Shown: positions 8,339 to 19,317 of the stretch, piece after piece
How positions within the stretch are numbered: position 1 is the first letter of the stretch
Layout of the letters: every line of letters begins with the position of its first letter
Assembly: GCF_029542785.1 (NCBI RefSeq)
Contig: NC_083375.1
Span: 372,001-436,000, forward strand
Source: Malassezia japonica
Lineage: Eukaryota; Basidiomycota; Malasseziomycetes; Malasseziales; Malasseziaceae
Direction of reading: 5' to 3'
Length of the DNA: 64,000 nt
Notes under the pieces: generated by a model
Seen by the model: only the letters and a program-made list of their open reading frames with translations
What the model was told of the DNA's origin: nothing
Databases searched by the model: none
Made by a program: the position numbers and the translations under genes

Positions 8339-10239
8339 ATGGCAGCACGCAAAGTGTACGTGCACCGACTGACGCAGGCTGGTCATCGGACCGGTGGACG
8401 GACAGATCCGCGAGCTTGTCGAAAAGGTCGGCGCGATCCAGGCGAAGCATGGGCCGTTTGCCGCTGCATTTTTCGTCGGCGATGTGTTTGACGAGGACGA
8501 CGAGCAGGCCCAAGCACTGCTGGACGGGCGCCTGACACGTACGTAGCGTTGCTGACGCAGTACCGATCCCGAGCTATTTTTACCAGGGGACGCGTGCGCT
8601 CCCTGAGTTTGTGCGCGCGCGCCTCGGCGAGCCGGCCGACGGCCGTGTGCAGCTCGCAACGAACTTGTACTACCTCGGCCACGCAGGCATTGTCGACGCC
8701 GAGGGCCTGCGTGTCGCATTCCTTGGCGGACAGGGTACAGATGCGCGAGGCGACGGCGCACCGCTGCCGCAGTTTGATGACCTCGACACGCCCCAAAAGT
8801 CCGCACAGGCCCTGCAGGCCTTGCTTGCGGACCCCGCGCTGGCGCTCGGCACGGCGCCGCCGCCGCCCAACAGCGAGGCAGAGAGTCTGCAAGAGGCGCG
8901 GGCGCACCTTGCAGCCATGTCGCAGTATGCGGAGCGCCTTGCCGAAGACGCAGAGCGCCTCGCACACCGCAAGCCGATCGACTTTTTGTTCTGCAATGCA
9001 TGGCCCAAGGGCATCGAGCAGCTCTCCAAGAACGCACTGCCTGACGAGCACGCATCGTCGTGGGGCCTGCGCAGCATTGCGCGTCTCGCCGAGGCCGCAC
9101 GGCCTCGCTACCTCTTCTCTGCCGCACCGCGTCCCGCCGAAGCAGAGAGCCGCTCGCTAACGCTTGATCCCGAGACGCTGGAATGTGGCGTGTTTTGGGA
9201 GCGCGAGCCGTACGAGAACCCGCCATTTGCGGCGCTGCCCGCGCCGGAAATCCCCCCCCTGACGCGCTTCCTCTCGCTGGCACGTCTCGCCAACGCACGC
9301 AAAGCACGCTGGTTTATGGCGCTGCAAGTCGTTCCTGGCGACGAGCTCTCGGCGACGCATACACCGTCGGCGAGCATCCGCCCGTCGAACCTCACGCCGT
9401 GCCCCTTTTTCGAGGCGGCGCCGCCAAAGCGCCGCGCCCAAGGCATGGACGCGGTGCGCTTCGACAGCGCGCCCGCGCCCAGCCAAAAGCGGCGCAAGAA
9501 AGGACGCCAGGCAAAAGAGGTGATGCAGGTCGGCCCCGAAAACTGCTGGTTCTGCCTGAGCAACCCCCGCCTGGAAAAGCACCTGGTGGTCACGGTGGGC
9601 GAGGAGTGCTATATGGCGCTCCCCAAAGGGCAGGTCCCCGTGTCGTCCGACGAGTCGGCGCTTGTGCCTGGCGGCGGCCACGTCCTGCTTGTGCCGATCG
9701 CGCATATTGCGACGCCGTACGCGTCCGAGGCGTCGAGCGGCGCGCTGCGTGCCGAGACGGACGCGTACCGCCAGGCGCTTGCTGCGTGCTATGCGTCGTA
9801 CGGCGCTGTGCCGGTGGCATGGGAGGTCGTGCGTCGCTCGAATACCCGTGCTGGGCATACGCAGATGCAGGTCGTGCCTGTCGCTCAAGCGCAGCTCGAC
9901 GGCGCCGAGGCCTTTTTCCGCGAGGCCGCCGAGGCCGAAGGGCTCGCGTTTGAAGGGGACGAGGTGGCGGCAGCGTTTGACGATCTGTCCTCGCCGCTGC
10001 TCACGGCCAAGGACCGCGAGGACTACTGCTGGATCGACTTGAACGGCAAGCGCCTGCTGCTCCTGCTGCGTGGCGAGCGCTTCAACCTGCAGTTCCCCCG
10101 CGAGACGCTCACGACCTACCTCGGGATGCCCGAGCGTGCCGAGTGGAAGTCGTGTGCGCGCCCCGAGGAAGTCGAGGCGGCAGAGTGCGACGAGTTCAAA
10201 GAGGCCTTTGCCGACTTTGGGGCTGGTATTGGCGAATAG
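8339..10239 (+). CDS. CWF19L1/Drn1-like lariat debranching-associated protein
   Basis: Exons 8339-8355 (17 nt), 8378-8538 and 8561-10239 encode 618 residues; both introns are 22 nt. The N-terminus reads KVLVIGPVDGQ and IQAKHGPFAAAFFVGD, the metallophosphoesterase-like start of CWF19L1/Drn1. The C-terminal half has the CwfJ domains: ENCWFCLSNP, the HIT-like GGGHVLLVPIAHIAT and a second CwfJ part ending in WIDLNGKRLLLL. Homologues bind the debranching enzyme Dbr1 and help intron turnover, which is notable in a genome with such small lariats. Converges on condensin YCS4 with 7 bp between stops. Confidence 0.88.
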
Positions 10240-10246
10240 TATACAA

Positions 10247-13200
10247 CTACGAGGCAGCTACTTTGCGCCGCGGTGCGCGCTGTGCGCGCTTGCGCTCGGT
10301 GCGTGCGACGTGGGCGTGCGCCGCATGTTCGAGCGCCTGGTCGTCGCGGCCCTGGGCGGCGGTCTGTGCGAGGATCTCTTCAAACTCGCGCAGGTCTGCG
10401 TCGCCCGCCTTGGCCTGCGCCGTGGACTTGCCCTGGCGCATCTTGGTGAGGATTTCCGCAAAGCGCTTGTACACCTCGGGCGAGTAGAGCTTGTCCTGGT
10501 AGTACGGCAGGCCTTCGACGAGTTTCTTGATCGAGCGCTCCGAGCGGTACGGCAGGAGCGAGAGGCAGTAGGCGATATCGCGCCACTGGCGCTCTTCGGT
10601 CGTGAGGCGGAAACGCTGGCAGAGTTTTTCGATCACGTTCTCGGCCTGGCGCTCCTTGTCGATAAACGTAAAGATGAAGCGCATGGTATTCACAAACACG
10701 TCCTCTTCGACGGCGTGTTCGCCGCTCGAGAGATGCGAGATGATATCGGGAAGGTTGTTGTACACGGCGTTCTCCTTGGTCGCGAGCTCGCTAAAGAAGA
10801 GCTTGGCCAGGTCGCTCACACGCGGCTCTTCGTCCTCGAGGCACTTGGCCAGCTCGCCGAGCTGGCCCTTGACCTTGATCATGCCGTTGAGGATCAGGTG
10901 CGTGAGCACCATCAGCGTGTTTTTCTTCACACCGAGGTTGCCGTCGTTCAGACCGGCGTACAAACGCTCGCTGTTCTCGTCGACAAGCGTGCCGAACGAG
11001 ATGGCGACGTCGCCAAGGCCAATCACGACATTCGCACGCACCACCGGGTCCTTGGCGCTCTTGAGCACATGCAGCAGGAGCGCGAGGTGCGTGTCGCAGT
11101 ACTCGGACGAGATGCACATGAGCTTGGCGAGCGACAGCGTCGCGGCACGCTGCACATAGACGTCGGCGTACTCTTTCGGCGCGCTGCAGATCTGCGCAAC
11201 GAGCGGGCCGTAGAGGCCCAGCAGGCTCTGGGGGGCATAGAGCAGCTCGCGGTCCTTGATATAGGCAATCATATCGCCGATCTCGTCCTCGGCGTTGCCG
11301 GCGACCTGGTCGAGCTCCGAGGCGCGCTTCTCTGCGCCGTCGGCCGCATCCTTGACCGCCTTGCGCCGCTTCAGCTCGCGCTCGACCAGCTCGAGGTACA
11401 CGATCTGCTTCAGCGCGACGTGGCCCACGACAAAGAGGAGCTGCGCAAAGCGGAACGCCTTGGCCTCTTCTGCACACTCCTCGTCAAAGGCAGCCAGCGT
11501 CAGCTGGCGCACAATCTCGGTGCACAGCGCGTCGGGCTGCTCGCCGAGCAGGTAGATGGCCTGGACCGCGTGCTCCGCGAGCGAGAACCAGCCCGCCTTT
11601 TGCTCCTCGCCGCTGACCGGCATCTGGATCGCGGCACGGAGGCGTGCAAAGAGCGGGTGCGCCATGGGATAGCGCACGTTGGCATCGCTTAGCGCGCCCT
11701 TGACCTTTTTCGCGCTGCCCGCAACACGCTGGAGGGCGACGCAGGTGTGTGTCGCGAGCGTCACGTCGCGCATGCCCAGCGGCCCGAGGCCGATCTGGAG
11801 CAGCGTCTCGATCTTGTCGGCAACCAGCGCGCGGTCGGCCGTGGCGAGCATGCTCAGCACGAGGATCGCGCCGCGGCGCTGCGCCTTGGCGATCGGGCGG
11901 GAGGCCGCGTACACTTCCCAGAGTTTTTCAATGACCTCGTCGCTGATCATGCGCTCGGACTGCATCAGGCTCAAGAGCTGCTCGAGCGAGGTGAGCTCGG
12001 CGAGCGTCGCGCCAAACGTGCGCTCAATCATGTTGCGCGAGATCCGCGCGACATTTTCTGCGCGGCTCAGCTCGGGGTATGCGTCAAAGTACAGTGCGCG
12101 GTACACCTCGATCAGGCGGCTGCGGATGCCCTTGAGCTGCGACCCGTCCTCCATGACCAGCGCATTGTCCTTGGCCCACACAAGGTGCACCATGGCACGC
12201 ACGCCGTCCATCGCGCCTTGGATCTTGTACTCGTGTGCGACGCGGAAGAATTCCATACTTTCCAGGACCTCTGCCTTGAATGTGGACGCGAGAAGCTGAA
12301 CCAAAATCGGGATCGCCTGCTCCATCAGCTCGATAAAGCGCAGCGCGTCTGTGTAGTACTGTACGGTGAGGCGGAGCTTGACGAGTTTTTCCTGGTCCTC
12401 TTGCGTCATGGACTGCTGCGATGCGGCGAGCGCCTCGAGGTCGAGCGCCGACTTGCGGGGCTTGCGGCGGTCCGTGGTATCTTCTTGCTCCGGGGCCTCG
12501 GTCTCGGGAAAGGTGAGCACCGACTCGGCCTTTTCGAGCTCGGTTTGGACGACGGCGCGGCGCTCTTCCCAGGCGCTCTTGTTGAGCTCGCCGCCGTGCA
12601 AGAGGCCGTACGGGTGCGTGAGAATGAGCTTGATGAGGAGCGCAATGGCGTTGCGGCGCACGTTGCTTCCCTTGTCCTCCAGTGCACGCACCGCGAGCGC
12701 AGCCATTTGCAGCCGCTGCGGCGCAAACTTGACCGGGAGTTCGCACAGCGCCATGCACGTCTGGATCGTCTTGGTGCGCACAAACGTGGTCAAGTCGAGG
12801 AAGCGCTCGAAAATCTTGCCAAAGAACATTTCGATCTGCTTCTGGTGCGCGCTGCCCGGGCGCTCGTCGTCGTCGTCGACGTCGGCGGCGGCCGGCGCAA
12901 AGTCCTCGTTCATGCTCAGCTCCTTGATGAGCAGCCCCTGGACTTCGACCATGGCGTTGCGCATCGGGTACGACTCGCTGTCGAGGTGCGTCTGCAGCAG
13001 CGAGATCTGCTTCAGCACGCTGCGTGGATTCAGCTCGGCCATGCGCACAAGGAAGCGGCCGTAGCTGCGTGGGCTCTTGCTGTCGAGCGACGTAAAGGTC
13101 TTGGATGCGAGGTCGCGCAGCACGTCTTCGGCGATGCGCTCCACGTCGAACTCGACGCGCATCGTTTCGAGCAGCTCGGCCATGAGCTCGGCGAGGTGCT

Positions 13201-13894
13201 CGTAGTACTGCAGCGACTGCAAGATGCTCGTCTGTACGTTAAACGCCTGGCCGTGCAGCTTGACGCCCAGGCACATCACACGAAAGAGGCCGTTTTTGAT
13301 CGCCGGCACCTTGCAGTACGCCTCGTTTTCGAGCAGGAGCGTCGCCGGGCGCAGCATGCAGCGCGAGACGAACGTGTCGCGCACGGCGGTCGCCTCCCAC
13401 ACCCGTTCCGACAAGGCGCGCAGCGCCCGCGCCATCGTCGCGAGCACCGGCGGAATGGACGACGGCCACGTCCAGCCGTCGCCGGTCGGCTTGCCGCGCG
13501 TCGGCGCGCCTCCCCACTGTGAGCGGTGCTTCTCCAAGCTCTGCACGAGGTACTGGAGGAGAAATGCGTACCGCTCGAGCGCCTCGAGCGACGGCGCTTC
13601 GTCCTCGGCGAGCTCGTCGACGACACTCTGCATACCGCTGAGCACCGCATCCACGAGCTTGTGGCACGCGCTCGCACGCAGCGATGCAGCGTACTTGATG
13701 CACGACAGCAGCCCACCGTACACCTCGCTCTGCTGCACGGACGTCGGGGCGTGCGCCACCGCGTCGACCGCGCGATCGACCGTCGCGGCCTGCTCCTCCG
13801 CGTCGAGCGTATCTATGAGCACCTCATGCTCGATCTCGAGCTCATCCTCCTGCAGACGCAGCAGCTCGTCCGCCAGGACGAACGCCGACGCCAT
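10247..13894 (-). CDS. YCS4: Condensin complex subunit 1 (Cnd1/Ycs4/CAP-D2)
   Basis: Single-exon frame of 1215 residues from ATG 13894. HEAT-repeat alpha-solenoid subunit of condensin, which compacts mitotic chromosomes. Diagnostic blocks include KTIQTCMALCELPVKFAPQR and ALEDKGSNVRRNAIALL in the middle, DALRFIELMEQAIPILVQLL, and near the C-terminus PDIISHLSSGEHAVEE and FTFIDKERQAENVIEKLCQR. The tail is basic (KRAQRAPRRK) as expected for a nuclear protein. Length is close to fungal homologues. The start codon is 53 bp from the start of divergent SEC62, with a TCACGTGA palindrome in the shared spacer. Long open frames on the opposite strand here are shadows. Confidence 0.95.
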   Translation of the reverse strand: MASAFVLADELLRLQEDELEIEHEVLIDTLDAEEQAATVDRAVDAVAHAPTSVQQSEVYGGLLSCIKYAASLRASACHKLVDAVLSGMQSVVDELAEDEAPSLEALERYAFLLQYLVQSLEKHRSQWGGAPTRGKPTGDGWTWPSSIPPVLATMARALRALSERVWEATAVRDTFVSRCMLRPATLLLENEAYCKVPAIKNGLFRVMCLGVKLHGQAFNVQTSILQSLQYYEHLAELMAELLETMRVEFDVERIAEDVLRDLASKTFTSLDSKSPRSYGRFLVRMAELNPRSVLKQISLLQTHLDSESYPMRNAMVEVQGLLIKELSMNEDFAPAAADVDDDDERPGSAHQKQIEMFFGKIFERFLDLTTFVRTKTIQTCMALCELPVKFAPQRLQMAALAVRALEDKGSNVRRNAIALLIKLILTHPYGLLHGGELNKSAWEERRAVVQTELEKAESVLTFPETEAPEQEDTTDRRKPRKSALDLEALAASQQSMTQEDQEKLVKLRLTVQYYTDALRFIELMEQAIPILVQLLASTFKAEVLESMEFFRVAHEYKIQGAMDGVRAMVHLVWAKDNALVMEDGSQLKGIRSRLIEVYRALYFDAYPELSRAENVARISRNMIERTFGATLAELTSLEQLLSLMQSERMISDEVIEKLWEVYAASRPIAKAQRRGAILVLSMLATADRALVADKIETLLQIGLGPLGMRDVTLATHTCVALQRVAGSAKKVKGALSDANVRYPMAHPLFARLRAAIQMPVSGEEQKAGWFSLAEHAVQAIYLLGEQPDALCTEIVRQLTLAAFDEECAEEAKAFRFAQLLFVVGHVALKQIVYLELVERELKRRKAVKDAADGAEKRASELDQVAGNAEDEIGDMIAYIKDRELLYAPQSLLGLYGPLVAQICSAPKEYADVYVQRAATLSLAKLMCISSEYCDTHLALLLHVLKSAKDPVVRANVVIGLGDVAISFGTLVDENSERLYAGLNDGNLGVKKNTLMVLTHLILNGMIKVKGQLGELAKCLEDEEPRVSDLAKLFFSELATKENAVYNNLPDIISHLSSGEHAVEEDVFVNTMRFIFTFIDKERQAENVIEKLCQRFRLTTEERQWRDIAYCLSLLPYRSERSIKKLVEGLPYYQDKLYSPEVYKRFAEILTKMRQGKSTAQAKAGDADLREFEEILAQTAAQGRDDQALEHAAHAHVARTERKRAQRAPRRKVAAS

Positions 13895-13923
13895 GGTGAT
13901 GGGTGTTGTCGCGACGCGTCGGA

Positions 13924-13931
13924 TCACGTGA
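13924..13931. promoter_or_regulatory. TCACGTGA palindrome (E-box) in the YCS4-SEC62 divergent promoter
   Basis: Perfect 8-bp palindrome containing CACGTG (13925-13930) in the 53-bp spacer between two divergent start codons. bHLH proteins such as Cbf1 bind this core in yeasts. Several other short divergent promoters in the window carry the same core. Function is inferred. Confidence 0.5.
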
Positions 13932-13947
13932 CACAACGTCTTCCACC

Positions 13948-14767
13948 ATGGTACGTGCCCCGACTGACGCAGGATCGGCAGGTGAACGCGCCGCCGGAGG
14001 TGCGTCGTGTAATCGACTTTCTGCGGACCAAGTCCGGGATGAAAGTGCGTCCCGGCGTGCTGAACGGCCAACGTGCGGACTACTTTAAGGGCAGCGCGGC
14101 GATCAAGGCGGTGCTTTCGCCCGAGTATGCCAAGCTCAAGGGCGTCCCCAAGGTTACGAGCGAGGAGGAGGCCGAGAAGATGCTGCACCAGACGCTCCCG
14201 TATGCCTTCTTTCTGCGTGTGGAGCGCGGCGAGAAGCCCGGCAAGGACCAGGGCGACCGCCGCCCCCTCCAGGTGAACCAGATGCAGCTCTTTGAGAAGG
14301 ACATGTACTACGCGTGGTTCTACGAGGGCTCGCAGCTCATGATGAAGCTCGCGGGTCTCGGCATGATTGTCGTGATGCTCGCTGCGGTCATGTTCCCGCT
14401 GTGGCCGCGCGTGATGCGCCTTGGCGTGTGGTACTTGAGCATGGTCATCCTGGGGCTGTTTGGCCTGCTGATGGTCATTGCCGTGCTCCGCCTCATCTTT
14501 TGGGTGTTTTCCATCGTGGCCTTCCCGCCCGGCATCTGGATCTTCCCGAACCTGTTTGCCGACGTCGGCGTGATCGAGTCGTTTATCCCGCTCTGGGCGT
14601 GGGACGTGCCGCCGCCCAAGCCCAAGGCCAAGAAGGCCAAGAAGGCCAAGAAGTCGAAGCGCGCCGACGCCGCGGCGCCCGACGCCGCGCCGGACGCTGC
14701 GGCGGAGCCCGTGGAAGAGAACGCACCGGCCCACGGCCTTGAATCCTCCATCTCCGATCTGAACTAG
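13948..14767 (+). CDS. SEC62: Protein translocation component Sec62
   Basis: The first coding exon is only the ATG (13948-13950); after a 22-nt intron, exon 13973-14767 starts Asp-Arg-Gln and continues PPEVRRVIDFLRTK, giving 265 residues. Sec62 is an ER membrane protein that works with Sec63 in post-translational translocation. Visible features are the N-terminal cytosolic domain (VLNGQRADYFKG), two adjacent membrane spans (around MIVVMLAAVMFPLWPRVM and LLMVIAVLRLIFWVF), the conserved PPGIWIFPNLFADVGVIESF segment, and a Lys/Ala-rich acidic-ended cytosolic tail. Converges on ALG6 with 2 bp between stop codons. Confidence 0.93.
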
Positions 14768-14769
14768 CG

Positions 14770-17582
14770 CTATAGTACACGAGCCTTGCTCTTGCTTGAG
14801 AGCGACAAGAGCCCCGTTGCGAGCCCGATACCCACCTGCTTCTTCGTCGTCCAGAGGAAGAGCAAAACAAGCACGGGGGTGACGAGCAGCACGTTGAACA
14901 CCGCGAATAGATCAGGGTACCGCGCCAAGAGCGACGGCGCCGCCCGGGGGACGACCGCCTCGAGCACCAGCAGCCCGCCCATGCCGAGGTGCACTGCCGC
15001 GCTGAGCCAGGCGACAAACGTCTGGCGCGTCGTGTGCAGCGCCGCGAACGGATTGTACCCGATCAGCGCGTTCCATCCGAGCGTGAGGAGCACCAGCGGC
15101 ATCGCCTGCCCGTCGCGCTGCAGCAGCGGCCAGAGTCTGTGTGAGTTGGAAGAACGTACCCAAATACGCCCACATTGTTCGCAAGCACCGCCCACTCCCA
15201 GTCCGCCACGGCCGCCCCGGCGCCGGTGCGGTCGCCTTTGGTCGTCAGCAGGAGCGTAAGGGGGAGCAGGGGCAGCAGAATGCTCTTTTCGTGCGTCTGG
15301 AAGCCCAGCAGGAAAAAGGCGAGCGAAGTCGAGAGCAGGGTATAGGGGAGGAGTGTCGCGGCGGGCGACGGCGACGACGACTGCGGCCGCGCAGGCGCTT
15401 GTCGCGTCTTGGGTCGCGGGCGCGGCGCACCGTTCGCCATCCACGTCGACGTGCTGCCCGCAAAGAGCGAGCCGCTGGTCGTCGAGCGCCGGTCCGAGAG
15501 CGAGCCGCGGCTCGACTCGTGCGCGGACGGCGCGACGCTCCGCGCGACCGACTCGCGCACGCTCGTCGGGCGCTGCGAGCCGACTTGCGTCCCTTCGCGG
15601 CCGGACGCGACCGACCCGCCGCGGCGGCGCACGTTCGCGACGACCTGCTCGGCCTGCGCGTCGTCGAGGATCATTTCCAGGCGGCACGTCTCGACCGCCG
15701 CGCGAAACAGGAGGATGCAGCCCGGGAGCAGCGCGACCAACGTCGCGACCAGGCTCACCTTGGCGAGCGTCGTCGCGGCAAACGCACGGTGCAGCTTGTA
15801 CTTGCCGAGCGGCAGCACACTCAAAAAGCACCACACGTTTGCGACCTTGTCCTCAAACAGGCCGCGCGCCAGGGGAAAGATGCGCACGATGCACTGCTGC
15901 AGACTCTGCCAGTGGCCGACCCACGGCAGGAATGCCACGAGGAACGTGGCGCTCGTCGCCGCGCCGAGGCCTAAAAAGAGCCACGCGCCGCGCCGCCAGC
16001 CCTGGCCGGCGAGGCCGACGCAGCGGCCGAGCATCACGGCAAAGACCGCGGGCGCATAGTACAGCGCCATCTGCTTGAAGCACAGGCTCAGCGAGAAAAA
16101 GATGGCCGCAATCACGTACTCGTAGCTGATCTGGCGGCTGAGCGAGTCGAGCAGCATGCGCTGCAGGCCAGCCGAGTTGGCCGTGTCCGTACCGGGGCGC
16201 ATGCCTGCGCGGACGTGCACGTTGGGCAGGCGCGAGTAGAGCAGTGCAAACGACATGGCGCTCAGGCCGAGCATCACGGCATTGTACTGAAAGTGGCCGT
16301 GGTCGATAAGGATCAGCGCGGGCTGCAGCAGGACCGTGTACAGCGCAACGTGCCGCGCGCGCGTACTCCGCCCTTCGAGGCGGCGCTCGAGAAAGAAGGC
16401 GACCGCGGGCATGTACACGAGCGCCTCGAGCGCGAGCACCGAGAGGCGCATAAAGACGAGGAGGCCGGGCGACTCGGCCCCGCGCGACGTGTCCAGCGCA
16501 AAGCTCGCGCGCAGCGCCGGGAAGAGCGAGGCGACCCATCCGCACGCCATGCTTACCCACGCAGTGAGCGGGGGATAGTCGAGGCCCCAGTACGGCAGGT
16601 CGTAAAAGTACCAGCGGCTCGTCGGCAGGTGCAGCGTCAGCTCGATCCAGTGGCGCTGCGCCTCAAAGTCGCCGTACATGGGCGGCATGCCGCGCCCGCT
16701 GTAGCCACCGAGCGCCACGAGCCAGCGCACGAGCACCACGGCCGCGTAGCCCAGGAGGGGTATCATGCCTTGCATCTCTTCCTGGCCCATCCACCGGAGC
16801 ACGTTGCGCAGCGGCGAGTCGGCATTGTACGGCGTCGCGTTCGGCAGCGCACGCCGCTCGGGCACTGTTGCAGTCGTCGGCGCCTCCGAGGCGCGGGGCG
16901 CACGGCGCGAGCTCGCGACGCTCAGCGCGTCGAACTGCGTCCGGGGGCGGCTGCGCGCCGACGGCGTGTCTGCGCCGCTGAGCCAACTCGTCGACTTGCG
17001 CAGCGACGGCGGGACGATGCCCTCGACCGCTTCGGATGCGACAGCGTTGCGCTCGCGCCAGTTGGCGATGCGCTCGTAGGTCTTGGCTGACGCGTCGCCG
17101 ACGTCGCCCCCGACGTCGCCCCGCAGCGACGCCGTGTCGCCCCGGCCAGGCCAGAGGACACGCGACGAGGACGAGAGCGCCTTGGCACTCATCACCTCCG
17201 CGCGGTCGTTGCGCGAGATGCGCTCGCGCACCGACGCCGTGTCGTCCGTCCGCATACGGTGGCTCGACGACGGCGCACGCTCGCGGCGTGCGCGCCGTTC
17301 GCCCGTGCGCGCGCTCGGCGCACTCGACTCAAGCCACTGCTCGACCGAGGGCGCCGCCGACTCGTCCGTGTCTGCATCCGGAATATTGGCGAGGCGCCGG
17401 CTGCTGCCCGGGCGCTGTGCGTGCTGCGAGAGTGACGGCGGCCGCGTCCCGCTGCCGACCGACGACGAGCTGGGCTTGTCGCGGGGTGCGCGGTTGCGTG
17501 GCCGCACGGCCCCTAGGGGAATGTCGGCTGCACGGTCGAGGTCTGCATCCACGTCCATGCCCGCCTTGTCCGAGATACGCAT
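14770..17582 (-). CDS. ALG6: Dolichyl-P-Glc:Man9GlcNAc2-PP-Dol alpha-1,3-glucosyltransferase (Alg6)
   Basis: Exons 17582-15160 and 15136-14770 (23-nt intron) encode 929 residues. Alg6 attaches the first glucose to the lipid-linked oligosaccharide in the ER lumen. The catalytic loop is clear: MYGDFEAQRHWIELTLHLP, WYFYDLPYWGLDYPPLTAW and later LIDHGHFQYNAVMLG, CFKQMALYYAP. Splicing joins NNVGVFG to LWPLLQRDG and the last membrane spans. Unusual are a Ser/Arg-rich N-terminal extension of about 250 residues before the first span and a roughly 100-residue Ser/Arg-rich insertion between later spans, making it well over the roughly 500-550 residues of yeast and animal Alg6. An internal ATG could shorten the N-terminus. 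Confidence 0.93.
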
Positions 17583-17669
17583 CAGAGGCCAACACGCCCG
17601 CCGGGCGCGCGGCTGTTGACCACGCGCTGACTAAACAACAACGCGTCGCGCTTCCGCTGTGGGACGGCG

Positions 17670-18921
17670 ATGGCGACCGAGTTTGACGATGTGCTGACGA
17701 ACCAGCCGGTGGTGATCGACAATGTACGCAGTGCTACTTACGCAGGGCTCTGGCACCATCAAGGCGGGTTTTGCTGGGCAGGATACGCCGAAATGCTTCT
17801 TTCCGAACCTGTACGTGGCTGATCTGACCGCAGCGTGGGCCGGCCGAAGCACCCCCGCGTGATGGCGGGCGCGGTCGAGGGCGACCGGTTCATCGGGAAG
17901 AAGGCGCAGGAGCTGCGTGGGCTGCTCAAGGTGCGGTACCCTATGGAGCACGGCATCGTGACGGACTGGGCGGATATGGAACGGATATGGAGTCATATGT
18001 ACACAGAGGAGCTCAAGACGCTCAGCGAAGAGCACCCCGTGCTCCTCACCGAGGCGCCGCTCAATCCCAAGGCGAACCGCGAGCTGGCGGCGCAGATCTT
18101 CTTCGAGACCTTTAATGTGCCGGCCATGTACATTAGCATCCAGGCGATTCTCAGCCTGTACTCCTCCGGCCGCACCACCGGCGTGGTGCTCGACTCGGGC
18201 GACGGCGTGACGCACGCCGTACCTGTATACGAGGGCTTTGCGATGCCCAACGCGATCCAGCGCATCGACGTCGCAGGGCGCGACGTGTCGGACCACCTGC
18301 AGTCGCTGCTGCGGCGGGCGGGCTACTATCTGCACACCTCTGCCGAGCGCGAGATCGTGCGGGCGATCAAGGAAAAGTGCTGCCAATTTACCCCTCCCGC
18401 GGCGGCCGACGACCGCGACGCAAAGCGCATCGTCGAGTTTCCGCTCCCGGACGGCAACGTGATCAAGCTAGGCTCGGAGCGCTTCCGCGCGCCTGAGGTC
18501 CTCTTCCACCCCGAGATCGTCGGGCTAGAAGACCCCGGGGCGCACCAGATCCTCGGCGACGCGATCGGGCGCGCGGACCTCGACCTGCGCCGCGGCCTCT
18601 ATGGGAATATCGTGCTGAGCGGCGGCACGACGCTGACCAAGGGTGCGTTGCTTGACTAATGCAGGGTACGGAGACCGGATGCTCTACGAAATGAAACGCC
18701 TGGCGCCGCCGGACATGAAGATTAAAATCTCTGCGCCGCCGGAGCGCAAGTACTCGACGTGGATCGGAGGCAGCATCTTTGCGGGCCTCAGCACCTTTCG
18801 CAAGATGTGGGTCTCGGCGGAAGAATACCAGGAGGACCCCGGGTGCATTCACAAGGTACGTATTCTATCTATCCCTTGCGCGTTCGTGTACTTACGCGGT
18901 CTCGCCGTGCAGACGATGTAA
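17670..18921 (+). CDS. ARP1: Actin-related protein 1 (centractin, dynactin subunit)
   Basis: Exons 17670-17723, 17746-17810, 17834-18642, 18665-18855 and 18913-18921 encode 375 residues, the usual Arp1 length. Introns are 22, 23, 22 and 57 nt. Arp1 forms the short actin-like filament of dynactin, linking dynein to cargo. Matches include [44 protein letters not shown] and [11 protein letters not shown], plus [17 protein letters not shown]. The last exon is only Thr-Met-stop. The 57-nt final intron is a multiple of three without a stop, so its retention would add 19 residues in place of a truncation; I prefer splicing because it restores the IHK-T-hydrophobic end of the family. Confidence 0.93.
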
Positions 18922-19317
18922 CGCCCCGCTTTGGCCAGCCCCAACGGCAAACGGTGCCTGGGCATCCAACGCCCAATCATGCATAGCATAATGACGGCGC
19001 ATCAGCGTGCCACGTACGGCCACGTGCCGATCCGTATCGTTCGTTTCCTGATTGGCTCTCGTCTGTTGCTTAGTCGGTGCACGGATATGGGCGTGCACGG
19101 CGCGCACTGGTTGGTGGCGCTTCCCCAGCCCTTGCGGCGCGTCTTCGCGAACTGGGTGCGGGGCGCGGCCCAAAATCCATTACAGACAGCTTTGTACGCG
19201 ACGTGCAAAGGCGGTCCTCGCTTGTCAAACAGGTCGGAAAAGGAAGGTGGTCTAGTGCTCTCTTATTTTGTGCCATCGCTGGTAGATGGGTGTGCCGGAC
19301 TTGTTTGGTGCGCACGG
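18922..19317. other. Intergenic region upstream of the Ime2-type kinase
   Basis: 396 bp between ARP1 and the kinase gene, both on the plus strand. It contains a CACGTG core at 19021-19026. I see no gene or RNA here; it most likely holds the kinase promoter and 5' UTR, and an unrecognised upstream exon cannot be excluded. Confidence 0.4.

Noticed and set aside
10070..13522. Long plus-strand open frames (540 and 591 codons) antisense to condensin YCS4
   Set aside because: They are shadows of a GC-rich, highly conserved coding strand; their translations are low complexity and show no domain.
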